Positions 25,914 to 35,439 of a stretch of 64,000 bases of DNA are shown piece by piece. The notes under the pieces were generated by a model. The model was not told the origin of the DNA, made no database searches, and saw only the letters and a list, made by a program, of their open reading frames with translations. Origin of the DNA: Actinacidiphila rubida. GTDB taxonomy: Bacteria > Actinomycetota > Actinomycetes > Streptomycetales > Streptomycetaceae. Every line of letters begins with the position of its first letter. Positions within the stretch are counted from its first letter, which is position 1. The stretch spans positions 186,001 to 250,000 of the forward strand of contig NZ_FODD01000002.1 in the NCBI RefSeq assembly GCF_900110255.1. The letters are read 5' to 3'. Position numbers and translations under genes: made by a program.

Positions 25914-27695
25914 ATGGAGAGCCGAGCCGGCAGCAACCGGGGCAGCGGGGGCGATCCCCGCGGTCCGGGGCCGCGGGGCCCGGCGCCGGACGCCCTCCCG
26001 CCTCGCTCGCCCGGCGCCCGGCTGGCCCTGCTGAACGAGATGTCGGAGCGGATCGGCTCCGAACTGGACGTCACCCGTACGGCCGAGGAAGTGACGGAGG
26101 CCGCGGTTCCGCGCCTCGCCGACCTGGTCGCGGTGGACCTGCTGGAGGGCGTCGCCGAGGGAGAGGAACCGGCGTCCGGGCCGGTGGGCAGCGCGGCCGT
26201 GCTGCGACGCGCCGCCGTGACCTCCCTGACCGAGGACGCCCCGGAGGCCACGTACCGGGCCGGCGAGCTGATGACGTTCCATCCGAGCACCCCCTACGCC
26301 CGCTGCCTGGCCGCGGGCCGGCCGCTGCTCGTCCCGGCCCTGGACCGGGCCGCCGACTGGCTCGCCCAGGATCCCGCCCGGAGCGCGAAGATCCTCGGCG
26401 CGGGAGTCCACTCGCTGATGACGGTCCCGCTGCGGGCCCGCGACGTCACCCTGGGGCTCGCGCACTTCTACCGGTGGCGGCTGCCGGAGCCGTTCGACGA
26501 GGACGACCTGGCGCTGGCCCGCGACCTGGTGGCGCGCGCGGCGGTCTGCATCGACAACGCCCGCCGCTACACGCGGGAGCACCAGGCCACGCTCGCCCTG
26601 CAGCACAGCCTGCTGCCGCGCGGCGACCGGCTGCGGAACCTGGCGGTGGAGACGGCCCACCGCTATCTGCCCGCCTCGGGCCGGGCGGGGATCGCCGGCG
26701 ACTGCTACGACGTCATCTCCCTGTCCGGTGCGCGCGTCGGCCTGGTCGTCGCGGACGTCGCGGGGCGCGGCATCTCCGCCGTCGCCCGGGCGGGGCGCCT
26801 GCTGACCGCCATCCGCACCCTCGCCAGCCTCGACCTGCCGCCGGAGGAACTGCTCGCCAAACTCGACACCCTCGTCGGCCGGGCCGTCGACCCGCGGCAG
26901 GGCACCCACGACGCCGGCCAGGAGGCCGGCGCCACCTGCCTCTACGCGGTCTACGACCCCGTCACCGGGCACTGCCGCGCGGCCAGCGCGGGTCATCCGT
27001 CACCGGTGGTGGTCCGGCCGGGCCGGCCCGCGGAACTGCTCGACCTGCCGACGGGCCCGCCGCTGGGCATCGGGGGCGCGCCCTTCGCGGCCGCCGACTT
27101 CGACCTGCCCGACGACAGCGTGATCGCCGTCTTCACCAACGGCCTGGTGCAGGACCGGGCGGCGGGGCCGGACGCCGGGCTGCCCGGGTTGCTCCGCGCC
27201 CTCGCGGGGGCGGACCGGCCGCTGGATCTGCTCCAGGAGCAGGTGTGGCGGGCCGCGGTGCGGGCGGACCGCCCGGACGACGACGCCGTCCTGCTGCTCG
27301 CCCGCGCCCGGGCCGTGCCCGCGGACCGCGTCGTCACGTGGGACCTCGCGGCCGATCCCGCCGCCGTGCCGGAGGCACGCGACCTGGCGTCGCGACAGCT
27401 GCGGACGTGGGGGCTGGCCGAGGTCCAGCCGCTGACCGAACTGTTCGTCAGCGAGCTGGTCACCAACGCCGTCCGCTACGGCCGCAGCCCCATCCGGCTC
27501 CGCATGATCCTCGAACGCTCCCTGATCTGCGAGGTGTCCGACGCGGCGAGCACCTCACCGCATCTGCGCCACGCCGACGCCACCGACGAGGGCGGCCGCG
27601 GCCTGTTCATGATCGCCCAGCTCGCGGACGCCTGGGGCACCCGGTACATGCCGACCGGGAAGACCATCTGGACCGAGCAGGCCGTCGGCGGGTAG
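25914..27695 (+). CDS. GAF-SpoIIE-HATPase signalling phosphatase
   Basis: A 593-aa protein. A GAF-type domain (about 40-215) is followed by a SpoIIE/PP2C domain (about 240-455) with AGDCYDVI, VVADVAGRGISA and SAGHPSPVVV. A C-terminal GHKL ATPase (about 475-590) has LFVSELVTNAVRYG and DEGGRGLFMIAQLAD. It would dephosphorylate STAS-type antagonists and bind sigma-regulatory partners. The late motif reads FTNGL where most SpoIIE phosphatases have an acidic residue (YTDGL); loss of this metal ligand may lower activity. It shares an orientation with the STAS and PLD-like genes upstream. Confidence 0.88.
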   Translation: MESRAGSNRGSGGDPRGPGPRGPAPDALPPRSPGARLALLNEMSERIGSELDVTRTAEEVTEAAVPRLADLVAVDLLEGVAEGEEPASGPVGSAAVLRRAAVTSLTEDAPEATYRAGELMTFHPSTPYARCLAAGRPLLVPALDRAADWLAQDPARSAKILGAGVHSLMTVPLRARDVTLGLAHFYRWRLPEPFDEDDLALARDLVARAAVCIDNARRYTREHQATLALQHSLLPRGDRLRNLAVETAHRYLPASGRAGIAGDCYDVISLSGARVGLVVADVAGRGISAVARAGRLLTAIRTLASLDLPPEELLAKLDTLVGRAVDPRQGTHDAGQEAGATCLYAVYDPVTGHCRAASAGHPSPVVVRPGRPAELLDLPTGPPLGIGGAPFAAADFDLPDDSVIAVFTNGLVQDRAAGPDAGLPGLLRALAGADRPLDLLQEQVWRAAVRADRPDDDAVLLLARARAVPADRVVTWDLAADPAAVPEARDLASRQLRTWGLAEVQPLTELFVSELVTNAVRYGRSPIRLRMILERSLICEVSDAASTSPHLRHADATDEGGRGLFMIAQLADAWGTRYMPTGKTIWTEQAVGG

Positions 27696-27843
27696 GCGCG
27701 TCCGGCTCGTGGCGGTCGGCGGGTCCGGCGGGCTCGTTGCGGTCTTGCAGCGGACGGCCCGGCCGCCCGTCGCGCGCCGGCGGCCGGCGAACTCGCCGCT
27801 GAGCCGGGCTAGGTGACCGGCGCTCCGCTCGGCATGGTGGCAA

Positions 27844-28485
27844 GTGTGCCCGGCCAAAGACACGAGACAGTCACAAGCACCGCAAAAGCACGTGGAGTTG
27901 ACGATTCCACCGAAGACTGGGCATGTGGCCGTCATCGCGTTGCGTAGCTACTTCCGCTTGCGGCATGCGAGCGTCGCCGAAGTCCGTCCCTCCCTCTGGT
28001 CCGCCGGGGTCGACGAGTCCGCCTACGACGCGGCCCGCCGGCCCTACCAGGACGCCGTCCTGGAGCAGTACAAGCTCTACGTCGAGATGACCGACCGCGT
28101 CAGCGCGCGGCGCGCGACGATGAACGCCTTCTTCCTCAGCCTGAACTCGACCGTCGGCACCGCGGTGGCCTTCGTGTGGGGGTTGCAGAAGTCCTCCGTC
28201 GGGCTGCTGGTCTTCCCGCTCCTGGTGCTTCTCGTCATGTCCGGCACCTGGTTCTGCCTGCTCAGGTCGTACCGGCAGCTCAACTCGGCGAAGTTCGCGG
28301 TGATCGGGGCCCTGGAGGAGCGGCTTCCGACGTCGCCCTACTGGCGGGGCGAGTGGAAGGCCCTGGGAGAGGGCGCGGACCGGGGGCGCTACTGGCCGAT
28401 GAGCCAGCTGGAGCAGTGCGTGCCGCTGGTCTTCGCGGCGCTCTACGTGACCGGCTTCGTCGTGGTGGCCGTCACGTCCCGCTGA
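27844..28485 (+). CDS. RipA-like small membrane protein
   Basis: A product of up to 213 aa. Residues from about 60 on (YDAARRPYQDAVLEQYKLYV, then EMTDRVSARRATMNAFFLSL) lead into two membrane helices, about 100-140, and a further helix at the C-terminus (LVFAALYVTGFVVVAV). This layout resembles the RipA octameric membrane family and SLATT-type proteins. The true start is unclear: GTGs at 27844, 27892 and 27925 are in frame and none has a strong ribosome site. It lies 96 bp ahead of a large membrane protein gene and may form a pair with it. Confidence 0.6.
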   Translation: MCPAKDTRQSQAPQKHVELTIPPKTGHVAVIALRSYFRLRHASVAEVRPSLWSAGVDESAYDAARRPYQDAVLEQYKLYVEMTDRVSARRATMNAFFLSLNSTVGTAVAFVWGLQKSSVGLLVFPLLVLLVMSGTWFCLLRSYRQLNSAKFAVIGALEERLPTSPYWRGEWKALGEGADRGRYWPMSQLEQCVPLVFAALYVTGFVVVAVTSR

Positions 28486-28581
28486 GCGACGCACCCCGGC
28501 GCGTCGTCCCGTCACGTCTCGTGCGCACCGCACACACCGTCCCGCGCCCTCCGCTCCGCACCCCGCCGAAGGGAACAGCCG

Positions 28582-31254
28582 ATGGACATCTCGCGCGTGG
28601 CCACGGTCCTCGCCGACGCGTCTCCGGCCGCCGGCCTGCTGGGCCTGCTCGTGCTGAAGGTCGCCGTCCGGCGCCGCCAGGCCGAACGGCACGAGCTGCC
28701 CGGCCCGCACCCGCGCTGGCACGACATCGGCCCGGAGGTACGGCAGTTGCGCCGCCGCGCCCGGCGGTACCGTGCGGCGGTCCTGGCTCGCCGGGCCTTC
28801 GTGGTCGCCGCCTGCTGGCTCGGACTCGCCACGCTGGTGCTGGCCGAGCGCGACCACGATGCCCGGGGCGACGCGGTCCGCGGGACCGTCACCGTCGGTC
28901 TCGCCGCCGCGGCCGTGGGCCTCACCGCGCTGAGCCGGTCGCTCTCCCACCCCATGTACGCGCGGCAGCGCGGCGCGTCGGCCGGACCGCGGCACTCGCT
29001 GCCGGGGACCGGGTGGCGCCTGGCGGCGGGCGCGATCTTCTACCCCTTCGCCTTCTTCTTCGGCCCACTGCTCTTCCTGTACGGCCTGCTCGCGATGGCC
29101 CTGGCGGTCAGCGGCACGATGGGCCCCGAGGTCGGTTGGCCGATCGTCCTCGGCGTGTCCGCGGCCTCGCTGCTGGCCGGTCCGTTCACGTCCGTCGTCC
29201 GCCGGATCGACGGGCGGGGACTGCGCCACCGTTCCCCGCGTGCCGTCGAAGTGCTCAGGCAGGACCAGCGCCCGTACTTCCTGTACCTGCGGACGTTCCA
29301 GGACGACACCGTCGAGATCCGGGCCGGCGCGATGAGCCGGCGGGGCCTGATCGACGAACTGTCGTTCCGGCGGCGCATGCCGTTCGAGGAGACCCTCGCC
29401 TGGCGGTTCCAGCACTACGGGCCCATCATCGCGGGCAACGATCCGAACGCGGAGGGACTGGCCACTCTGGGCGCGGCCAAGATCTTCCTGTCGCTCCATC
29501 CCTGGAACGCGTGGGAGCAGGAGGTCAGGGACGTCGCGGAGGGCAGTCGCGCCGTCGTGGTCTCCGCGGCCCCGATGGAGTTGCGGGCGGGGGTCCGCTA
29601 CGAACTGGGCATGCTCGGCGGCGCGATGGCCCCGCACCCCCTCGTCCTGGTCATCCCCCCGAACCGGACCTGGTCGCCGTGGCGTGCCGCATGGGCTCGC
29701 GCGAACCCGGCGCTGCGCAAGGTGCTGCGCTTCGTCCCCGCCTACGTGCCGCCGCCCGATGTGGCCACCCGGTGGGCGACGTTCTGTGACTTCGTCAGCG
29801 CGTGGCCGCTGTTCGAGGGCATCCGGCCGCTCAACCGCACCGGCGCGGCGCACCTGCTCGTGTACGTGCCCGGCGAGGGCTGGTCGGCGTGGGGGGCGCA
29901 GCGGCGTACCGAGTGGACGTACGCGGTGTGCCTCATGCGGGCGATGGAGTACGCGATGGGGCGGTGGCCGGTGCCGCCGGCCGCCGCGGTGCCGGCGCCA
30001 GGGCCACGGCCGGGCGCGGGCCCGGGCCCGGGCCCGGGCCCGGGCCCGGGCCCGCGGTGGGCTGCTCCGGCGCCGCCCCCGCGGTGGGCGCCCGGTCCCG
30101 GGGGCTGGGGATGGGGGCCGAAGGCGGCTTCGCCGCAGCCCACTTCGCCGCCGGCCACTCCGCCGCCGGCCGCGGGACCGCGGAACCTGCCACCGCGGAC
30201 AGCCGCGCCGCAGGCCGCAGCCCCGGAGCGGGGCGTCGTTCCCGCCACCGTCCGGAGCGCCCTGGGACTCATGTACGCCGCGATGGCGCTGTACGTCCTG
30301 GCCGGAGTCATCGGCATTGGTGCGTTCCGCGACTGGGAGCGAGCCGGTGGAAGTTCCGCCTACTACGTGGCGCAGCCGCGACCGGTCGGCGACTCCCCGG
30401 TCGCGGACGTCGTCTTCTTCCTGGTGGTGCCCCTGGCCGTGTGGCTCTGGGTGGTGCGGCGATGCCTGCGGGGGAGCGAGGTCGGCCGCAGCGCGGCCAC
30501 CGTGCTGTGCGGCGCCGGCGGTCTCGCCGCCGCCTCCCTCGCCGTCACCGCGGTCCACGGCTTCGCGTCGCGGGCCGGTGAACTGCTCTTCGTCCTGCCC
30601 GCTCTCGCCGCGGTCGTCCTGCTGTGGAGCGCGCGGTCCGCGCCGCACTTCGACGACGACCGCCCGCTGCTGCGGGGGTTCGCCACCGGGGGCGGCCCAC
30701 GGTGGGGCCCGGCCGCGGCCCCGGCCGCCGCCTCGGAGTCCGGTCCGGGAGTGGAGCCGCTGCTCGGCCCGGGCGCGCACAAGCACCGGCCGGGCACGGT
30801 GCCTCCGACGGTGAGAGCCGCGCTGCGCCTGATCTACGGGGCGATGGGGTTCGCGGTGCTGTCCGAGGCGTTCATCGCCCACCGGATCGCCACCACGCTG
30901 CCGACGGCGTCCGATCCCGGTTCCCCCGCGACGACTGCGGCCACGCCGACCGTCTCCGCCGCCGTCTTCGCGAACGTCCTGATCGCGTTGTCCCTGATCG
31001 GGCTCTGGGTGTGGCTCGCCCACCTGTGCCGGCGCGGTGTGCGCGGCGCCCGGATCGCCGCCACGCTGCTGGCGCTCCCCGCGTGCTGCGTGGCCGCCCC
31101 GCTGCTGCTCCTCTTCACCTCCGGCGTCGCCCAGCACGCCGTACTCGCCCTGTTCGCGCTCAGCGGCCTCTCCGCGATCACCCTCCTCTGGATCCCCCCG
31201 TCGGCCGGGCACTTCGCCCCGCCCACCCCGCCCCCCGCCTCGCCGGCCCCCTGA
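28582..31254 (+). CDS. Large multi-pass membrane protein with possible TIR-like central domain
   Basis: An 890-aa protein starts at an ATG with AAGGGAA upstream. N-terminal helices (residues 1-220) precede a soluble domain (about 225-480): PYFLYLRTFQDDTVEI, PFEETLAWRFQHYGPIIAGN, then WEQEVRDVAEGSRAVVVSAA and YELGMLGG. This resembles a TIR-like domain with the pattern YLRxFxDD, then WxxxVxxxxxxAxxVV, that I know from uncharacterised bacterial proteins. A Pro/Gly linker containing six GGGCCC units follows. Two similar four-helix blocks end the protein (APERGVVPATVRSALGLMYA and RPGTVPPTVRAALRLIYGAM), an internal duplication. Function unknown. Confidence 0.65.
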   Translation: MDISRVATVLADASPAAGLLGLLVLKVAVRRRQAERHELPGPHPRWHDIGPEVRQLRRRARRYRAAVLARRAFVVAACWLGLATLVLAERDHDARGDAVRGTVTVGLAAAAVGLTALSRSLSHPMYARQRGASAGPRHSLPGTGWRLAAGAIFYPFAFFFGPLLFLYGLLAMALAVSGTMGPEVGWPIVLGVSAASLLAGPFTSVVRRIDGRGLRHRSPRAVEVLRQDQRPYFLYLRTFQDDTVEIRAGAMSRRGLIDELSFRRRMPFEETLAWRFQHYGPIIAGNDPNAEGLATLGAAKIFLSLHPWNAWEQEVRDVAEGSRAVVVSAAPMELRAGVRYELGMLGGAMAPHPLVLVIPPNRTWSPWRAAWARANPALRKVLRFVPAYVPPPDVATRWATFCDFVSAWPLFEGIRPLNRTGAAHLLVYVPGEGWSAWGAQRRTEWTYAVCLMRAMEYAMGRWPVPPAAAVPAPGPRPGAGPGPGPGPGPGPRWAAPAPPPRWAPGPGGWGWGPKAASPQPTSPPATPPPAAGPRNLPPRTAAPQAAAPERGVVPATVRSALGLMYAAMALYVLAGVIGIGAFRDWERAGGSSAYYVAQPRPVGDSPVADVVFFLVVPLAVWLWVVRRCLRGSEVGRSAATVLCGAGGLAAASLAVTAVHGFASRAGELLFVLPALAAVVLLWSARSAPHFDDDRPLLRGFATGGGPRWGPAAAPAAASESGPGVEPLLGPGAHKHRPGTVPPTVRAALRLIYGAMGFAVLSEAFIAHRIATTLPTASDPGSPATTAATPTVSAAVFANVLIALSLIGLWVWLAHLCRRGVRGARIAATLLALPACCVAAPLLLLFTSGVAQHAVLALFALSGLSAITLLWIPPSAGHFAPPTPPPASPAP
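30018..30053. repeat. Six tandem GGGCCC units in coding sequence
   Basis: A perfect hexanucleotide microsatellite encodes a Gly-Pro run in the linker of the large membrane protein. It is self-complementary and prone to slippage; six-base steps keep the frame. Confidence 0.9.
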
Positions 31255-31284
31255 CCGCCCCTCAGCGCGCCCGCAACGACAAGT

Positions 31285-31324
31285 GCACGCCGTCCCCCGG
31301 CGGAGCGGGTGGGGGACGGCGTGC
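31285..31324 (+). terminator. Hairpin terminator between convergent genes
   Basis: A 14-bp perfect stem (GCACGCCGTCCCCC and complement) has a 12-nt loop. It starts 31 bp after the stop of the large membrane protein gene and also faces the convergent SARP gene ending at 31473. Confidence 0.78.
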
Positions 31325-31472
31325 CGGGGTGGTGTGTGTGGGGGGTGGGGTGGCGTGCGGGTGGGCCCCGGAGTCGACCCCCGCAGTCGACGGGACCTCA
31401 ACGTGGCACGACGCTGGGCCACGCGCGGGCTCGGCGTCCGGCGGCTCGCGGGCCGGGACGCGGAGTGCGGCG

Positions 31473-32390
31473 CTACCGGTCCACGGCCCGCGGCAGGAAC
31501 GCCGCCACTTCCGGGACGGGGCGGGGGTGGCCGGCCCCCCGCTTGCCGTGGCCGGCGTGCCCGGCATGGCCGGCACGCGCCGCCTGGTCCAGTGACAGCA
31601 GCGTGTCCCGCTCCCCCGGCGCCTCGATCGCCGCGTCGCACGCGAGAATCGCCTGGTGCAGGTGGCGGATGGCCGGTGAGGGCTCCAGACCGAGTTCGTC
31701 GTGGAGCACCTCGCGCAGCCGCTGCACGACGCCGAGCGCCTGGATGCGCCGCCCCGAGCGGTAGAGCGCGAGCATGAACTGGGCGTGCAGGTTCTCGTGG
31801 GTCGGGTACTGCGTGGTCAACGCACTGAGCTCGCCGAGCAGTTCGTGATGGCGGCCCAGCCGCAGGTCCGCGTCGATGCGCTGCTCCTGGACGCTGGTCC
31901 GGTTCTCCTCCAGGCCGGCGAGGTGGGTCCGCAGGATCGGGCCCGCGGTGACGTCGGACAGGGCGCCGCCCTTCCACATGGTCAGCGCCTGGCCCAGCAC
32001 GCGGGACGCGTGGACGTCGTCCTTGCCGAGTGCGGCGCGTCCCTCGCGGACCAGGTCGGCGAAGACGTTGACATCGAGTTCATGGGTTCCGACGGACAGC
32101 AGGTAGCCGCCGCCGCGTGTTTCCAGAACGTGTCGCGCCGCCTGCAGGCTGCCGATCCGCGGCACCTGCTTCAGCATGCGGCGCAACTGCAGAATGTAGG
32201 ACTGCAGCGTGGACAGGGCCGTATTCGGTGGATTGTCCTCCCAGAGCTCCTCGATGCACGTACTCGTCGATACGACCTGATTGGCGTTGAGTAACAGCAG
32301 GGCCAGCAACTGACGTTGTTTCGGTGCCGTCGGAGCGTAGATGCGATCCTGCTCGTACACCCTCAGCGGACCGAGTATGGCGAATTCCAT
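31473..32390 (-). CDS. Small SARP-family pathway activator
   Basis: A 305-aa protein has the short SARP layout: an OmpR-type winged helix (1-95, MEFAILGPLRVYEQDRIYAP) and BTAD domain (100-250) ending in LGLEPSPAIRHLHQAIL. The C-terminal tail contains a Gly-His repeat (AGHAGHAGHG). There is no NTPase domain. Short SARPs normally activate their own gene cluster by binding heptamer repeats at -35 regions. It borders the type II polyketide cluster on the left and is the best candidate for its cluster-situated activator. A possible binding array is at 54656-54683. Confidence 0.92.
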   Translation of the reverse strand: MEFAILGPLRVYEQDRIYAPTAPKQRQLLALLLLNANQVVSTSTCIEELWEDNPPNTALSTLQSYILQLRRMLKQVPRIGSLQAARHVLETRGGGYLLSVGTHELDVNVFADLVREGRAALGKDDVHASRVLGQALTMWKGGALSDVTAGPILRTHLAGLEENRTSVQEQRIDADLRLGRHHELLGELSALTTQYPTHENLHAQFMLALYRSGRRIQALGVVQRLREVLHDELGLEPSPAIRHLHQAILACDAAIEAPGERDTLLSLDQAARAGHAGHAGHGKRGAGHPRPVPEVAAFLPRAVDR

Positions 32391-33072
32391 GAAAGCCTGG
32401 TACCACCTTTCCGAGTGAGACTGCTACTGGGAGAGAGATGGTGCGGTCGGAAGCCCCGGGCGCGGGCCAGGCCCACCCTTTCCGGGCGGAGCCGTCGGAC
32501 ATTTCGCGCACTGCCGGGGACTGGAATCAGTTCATTCGACGCAAGGCGTCAACGGCACCATTGCCGACCCATGGTTGCGCATCACGGTAAAACGCCGTTA
32601 AAGTCATTGGCGGAAGTCGGGCTCCCAGGTGGGCGTGACGTGGTGGTCGGCGGGCCGCGAGCGAACGGAAATGCCAGGTGCATGAGCCGTTCCGCCCCCA
32701 CTGTGGCGACCTCTGATAGTGGCTGGGTCTCAAATGCCTGGAGGCAACCCGTCGCGACGGGGCAATTTCGCTTGAACAATGCAGGACCGCCGGTGCGCCC
32801 GATCGCACTCCGCACGGTCATCCACCTGGTGAGAGGTGGAAACGGAACGGTTCCTTGCCGCTGCGGACGGCGGCGTCCTTCGCCCGTACGACGAAGCGGT
32901 GCGCGCCCGTCCGCGGGCGGCCCCACCCGCGCACGAGCCGGTGAGGCCGGACGTCCCGGCGCCAGGGCCCGCGCTGCCCCGTGGAGAACTTGCGGTGCAT
33001 TCTGTCCCATAGATACGGTACAGTTTGTTTCATACGGACATCCAGCCGCGGCTCACCGTCAGGAGCGCCTTC
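32391..33072. other. Intergenic region (682 bp) with divergent promoters
   Basis: The region separates the SARP gene from the divergent MFS gene. The stretch 32530-32800 has lower GC than its surroundings, as is common for regulatory space around SARP genes. No open frame in it has family features. It holds the candidate TetR site at 33013-33026. Confidence 0.55.
33013..33026. promoter_or_regulatory. Candidate TetR operator upstream of the exporter gene
   Basis: ATACGGTACAGTTT matches its own complement at 10 of 14 positions and resembles the AAACnGTACnGTTT type of TetR operator. It lies 47 bp before the MFS start, where it would overlap the promoter. The TetR gene at 35440-36051 is the likely partner. 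Confidence 0.4.
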
Positions 33073-34644
33073 GTGACCGACCGAACCGTGCGGCCAGGGG
33101 CCGAGCCCCCCGTGCCGAGCACCGACGCACCGCACTCCCCGCACGCGAAGCACGACGCGTACGACGACACCGGCGCCCCTTCGCGCAAGGGCCTCGCCCT
33201 CACCCTGATCGCCCTCGCCCAGATGATGGTCGTGCTCGACGTCTCGGTCGTGAACGTCGCCCTGCCGTCCATCCAGGGCGCGCTCGGCTTCTCCGCGTCC
33301 AATCTCGAATGGGTCGTCAACGCCTACGCGTTGGCCTTCGGCGGCCTGCTGCTCCTCGGCGGGCGGATCGCCGACAAGTACGGCCAGCGGCGGACGTTCA
33401 TGGCCGGCGCCGCTCTGCTCACGGTCGCCTCACTGCTGGGCGGCCTGGCCCAGGACCAGGGCTGGCTGCTGGCCGCCCGCGCGGCCCAGGGCGTGTCCGG
33501 CGCGCTCATCGCCCCGGCCGCGCTCGCGCTGCTCACCAGCACCTTCGCCGAGGGGGCCGAGCGCAACAAGGCGATGGGCGTCTACGGTGCGGTCTCCGGC
33601 GTCGGCGGCGCGCTGGGCAACGTGCTCGGCGGGGTCTTCACCGACGAACTGAGCTGGCGCTGGGTGCTGTTCATCAACGTGCCGATCGGCGCCTTCGTCC
33701 TGCTCACGGCGACCCGCGCGTTCCGCGAGTCGCGGGCGGCGGCCGGCCGGCTGGACCTGCCGGGCGCGCTGTCGGTCACCGCGGGCATGTCGCTGATCGT
33801 GTACGGCCTGATCAACGCGGCCTCGCACTCCTGGGGCAGTTCCGCCACGATCGTGCCGCTGGCCGTCGGCGGCGCTCTGCTGGTCGCGTTCCTCGCGATC
33901 GAGGCCCGGTCGTCGTCCCCGCTGATGCCGCTGCCGATCTTCCGCGACGGGAACCGGTCCAGCGCCTTCGCGATCATGTTCGCGATCGGCTCGTCGCTGA
34001 TCGTGCTGTTCTACTTCCTCACCCTGTTCATCCAGATCGTGCTGGGCTTCAGCCCGCTCAGGACCGGGTTCGCGTTCCTGACCTTCGCCGTGGGCACCGC
34101 GGTGTGCGCCACCCTCAGCAGCAGCCTGGTGGGCCGGGTCGGTCCCGGGCCGCTGCTGACGGTGGGCACGCTGGTGTCGGCGGGCGGCATGTTCTGGCTG
34201 TCCGGGATCGACGCGGACAGCGGCTATCTGGGCGCGCTGTTCGGCCCGTTGCTGATCGTGGGCAGCGGCATCGGGCTGTGCTTCGTGCCGCTGACGCTGA
34301 CGGCGGTGGCCGGGGTCGAGGGCGAGCAGGCCGGTATCTCCTCCGCCCTGCTCAACGCCAGCCAGCAGGTCGGCGGCGCGCTGGGGCTCGCGGTGCTCGG
34401 CACGGTCGCCGCGACCGCGACACGGCACCGGATGGCACATCTGCTGCACAGCGGCGGTACCACCGGCGGCGGCACGGCCGGGCAGCGGATGCGGCACGCC
34501 GTGAGCGACTCCCTGGCGCACGGCTACAGCGTCGGATTCCTGATCGCCGGATTCATCCTCGTCGGGGCCGCGGTGATCGCGGCGACGGCGATCCGGGTCT
34601 CGGCGGAGGACGCGGCACGCGCCGACGCCGGCGTCCCACTCTGA
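33073..34644 (+). CDS. DHA2-type (14-TM) MFS drug exporter
   Basis: A 523-aa protein starts at a GTG with AGGAG 7 nt upstream. A polar N-terminus (about 45 residues) precedes helix 1 (LALTLIALAQMMVVLDVSVV), which carries the LDVSVVNVALP motif typical of DHA2 pumps. GGRIADKYGQRR is motif A. Fourteen hydrophobic segments are visible. DHA2 proteins export antibiotics by proton antiport. The position at the edge of the polyketide cluster, between the SARP gene and a hemerythrin/TetR pair, suggests self-resistance or product export. Confidence 0.92.
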   Translation: MTDRTVRPGAEPPVPSTDAPHSPHAKHDAYDDTGAPSRKGLALTLIALAQMMVVLDVSVVNVALPSIQGALGFSASNLEWVVNAYALAFGGLLLLGGRIADKYGQRRTFMAGAALLTVASLLGGLAQDQGWLLAARAAQGVSGALIAPAALALLTSTFAEGAERNKAMGVYGAVSGVGGALGNVLGGVFTDELSWRWVLFINVPIGAFVLLTATRAFRESRAAAGRLDLPGALSVTAGMSLIVYGLINAASHSWGSSATIVPLAVGGALLVAFLAIEARSSSPLMPLPIFRDGNRSSAFAIMFAIGSSLIVLFYFLTLFIQIVLGFSPLRTGFAFLTFAVGTAVCATLSSSLVGRVGPGPLLTVGTLVSAGGMFWLSGIDADSGYLGALFGPLLIVGSGIGLCFVPLTLTAVAGVEGEQAGISSALLNASQQVGGALGLAVLGTVAATATRHRMAHLLHSGGTTGGGTAGQRMRHAVSDSLAHGYSVGFLIAGFILVGAAVIAATAIRVSAEDAARADAGVPL

Positions 34645-34705
34645 TCCGGTCGCCGGGCGGCAAAGGGCCCCGCGATCACCGAGCACTGATCTCTAGGAGA
34701 CACCG

Positions 34706-35359
34706 ATGAGCACGGGCACGGGATACGACACCCCGTCGAAGATCGACTTCCTCATGATGTACGCCGCGCACGACGCCTTCCGGCGCGACCTGGCGCGCCT
34801 GGTCGCGGCGGCCGACAGCACCACCGGCGACCTGACGGCCTTCCGGCAGGGCTGGGCGACGTTCGAGCGCTACCTGACGATCCACCACACCGCCGAGGAC
34901 AACAGCCTGTGGCCGCCGATCCGGGCGAAGGTGGGCGCCGTCCCGGAGCGGCTGGCGCTGCTGGACGCGATGGAGGCCGAGCACTCCGTCCTGGACCCGC
35001 TGATGGCCTCGATCGACCAGCAGCTCGCCGGTGGCGGCACCAGCCGGCTGCGTTCGACCGTCGAGGAGCTCGGGGCGGCGCTCACCGCCCACCTGGAGCA
35101 CGAGGAGACCCAGGGGCTTCCCCTGGTCGACGCGGTGCTCACCGAGAAGGAGTGGAACGCCTTCAGTCAGGAGCAGCGGCGCGCCGTCGGCTTCAAGGGC
35201 GGCGCGCACTTCTTCCCGTGGGTGCTGGACGGCGCGCCCCCGTCGGTTGAGCGGCGCGTGCTGGCGCTCGTCCCGCCGCCGGTCAGGTTTCTCTATCGTA
35301 GGCAGTGGCGCCCGAAGTACGAGAAGAGCTCGCCGTGGGGGCCGGCCGCACGCGGGTGA
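34706..35359 (+). CDS. Hemerythrin-like (HHE) domain protein
   Basis: A 217-aa protein. The four-helix HHE metal ligands are visible: YAAHDAFRRDL (His about 22), IHHTAEDNSLWPPI, MEAEHSVLDP and HLEHEETQGLPLV. Such proteins bind a di-iron centre and can carry or sense oxygen or nitric oxide. The C-terminus is basic (RRQWRPKYEKSS). The gene sits 61 bp after the exporter and before its probable TetR regulator, so it may be part of the same transcript. Its role in the cluster is not known. Confidence 0.85.
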   Translation: MSTGTGYDTPSKIDFLMMYAAHDAFRRDLARLVAAADSTTGDLTAFRQGWATFERYLTIHHTAEDNSLWPPIRAKVGAVPERLALLDAMEAEHSVLDPLMASIDQQLAGGGTSRLRSTVEELGAALTAHLEHEETQGLPLVDAVLTEKEWNAFSQEQRRAVGFKGGAHFFPWVLDGAPPSVERRVLALVPPPVRFLYRRQWRPKYEKSSPWGPAARG

Positions 35360-35439
35360 GTCCCGGCGGTGGCCCCGCAGCCGGGCGGCTCCGGACCGGG
35401 GCGGCCCGGCGCGCGGGCGGACAGACGGATGGGAGTCAG

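Noticed and set aside
27871..31977. A 1368-codon minus-strand open frame
   Set aside because: It is the antisense of the RipA-like and large membrane protein genes and part of the SARP gene in another frame; it has no motifs and is Arg/Gly/Pro-rich.
32527..32808. Minus-strand 93-codon frame in the SARP/MFS gap
   Set aside because: Lower-GC region without codon bias, no ribosome site and no recognisable product; treated as regulatory space.
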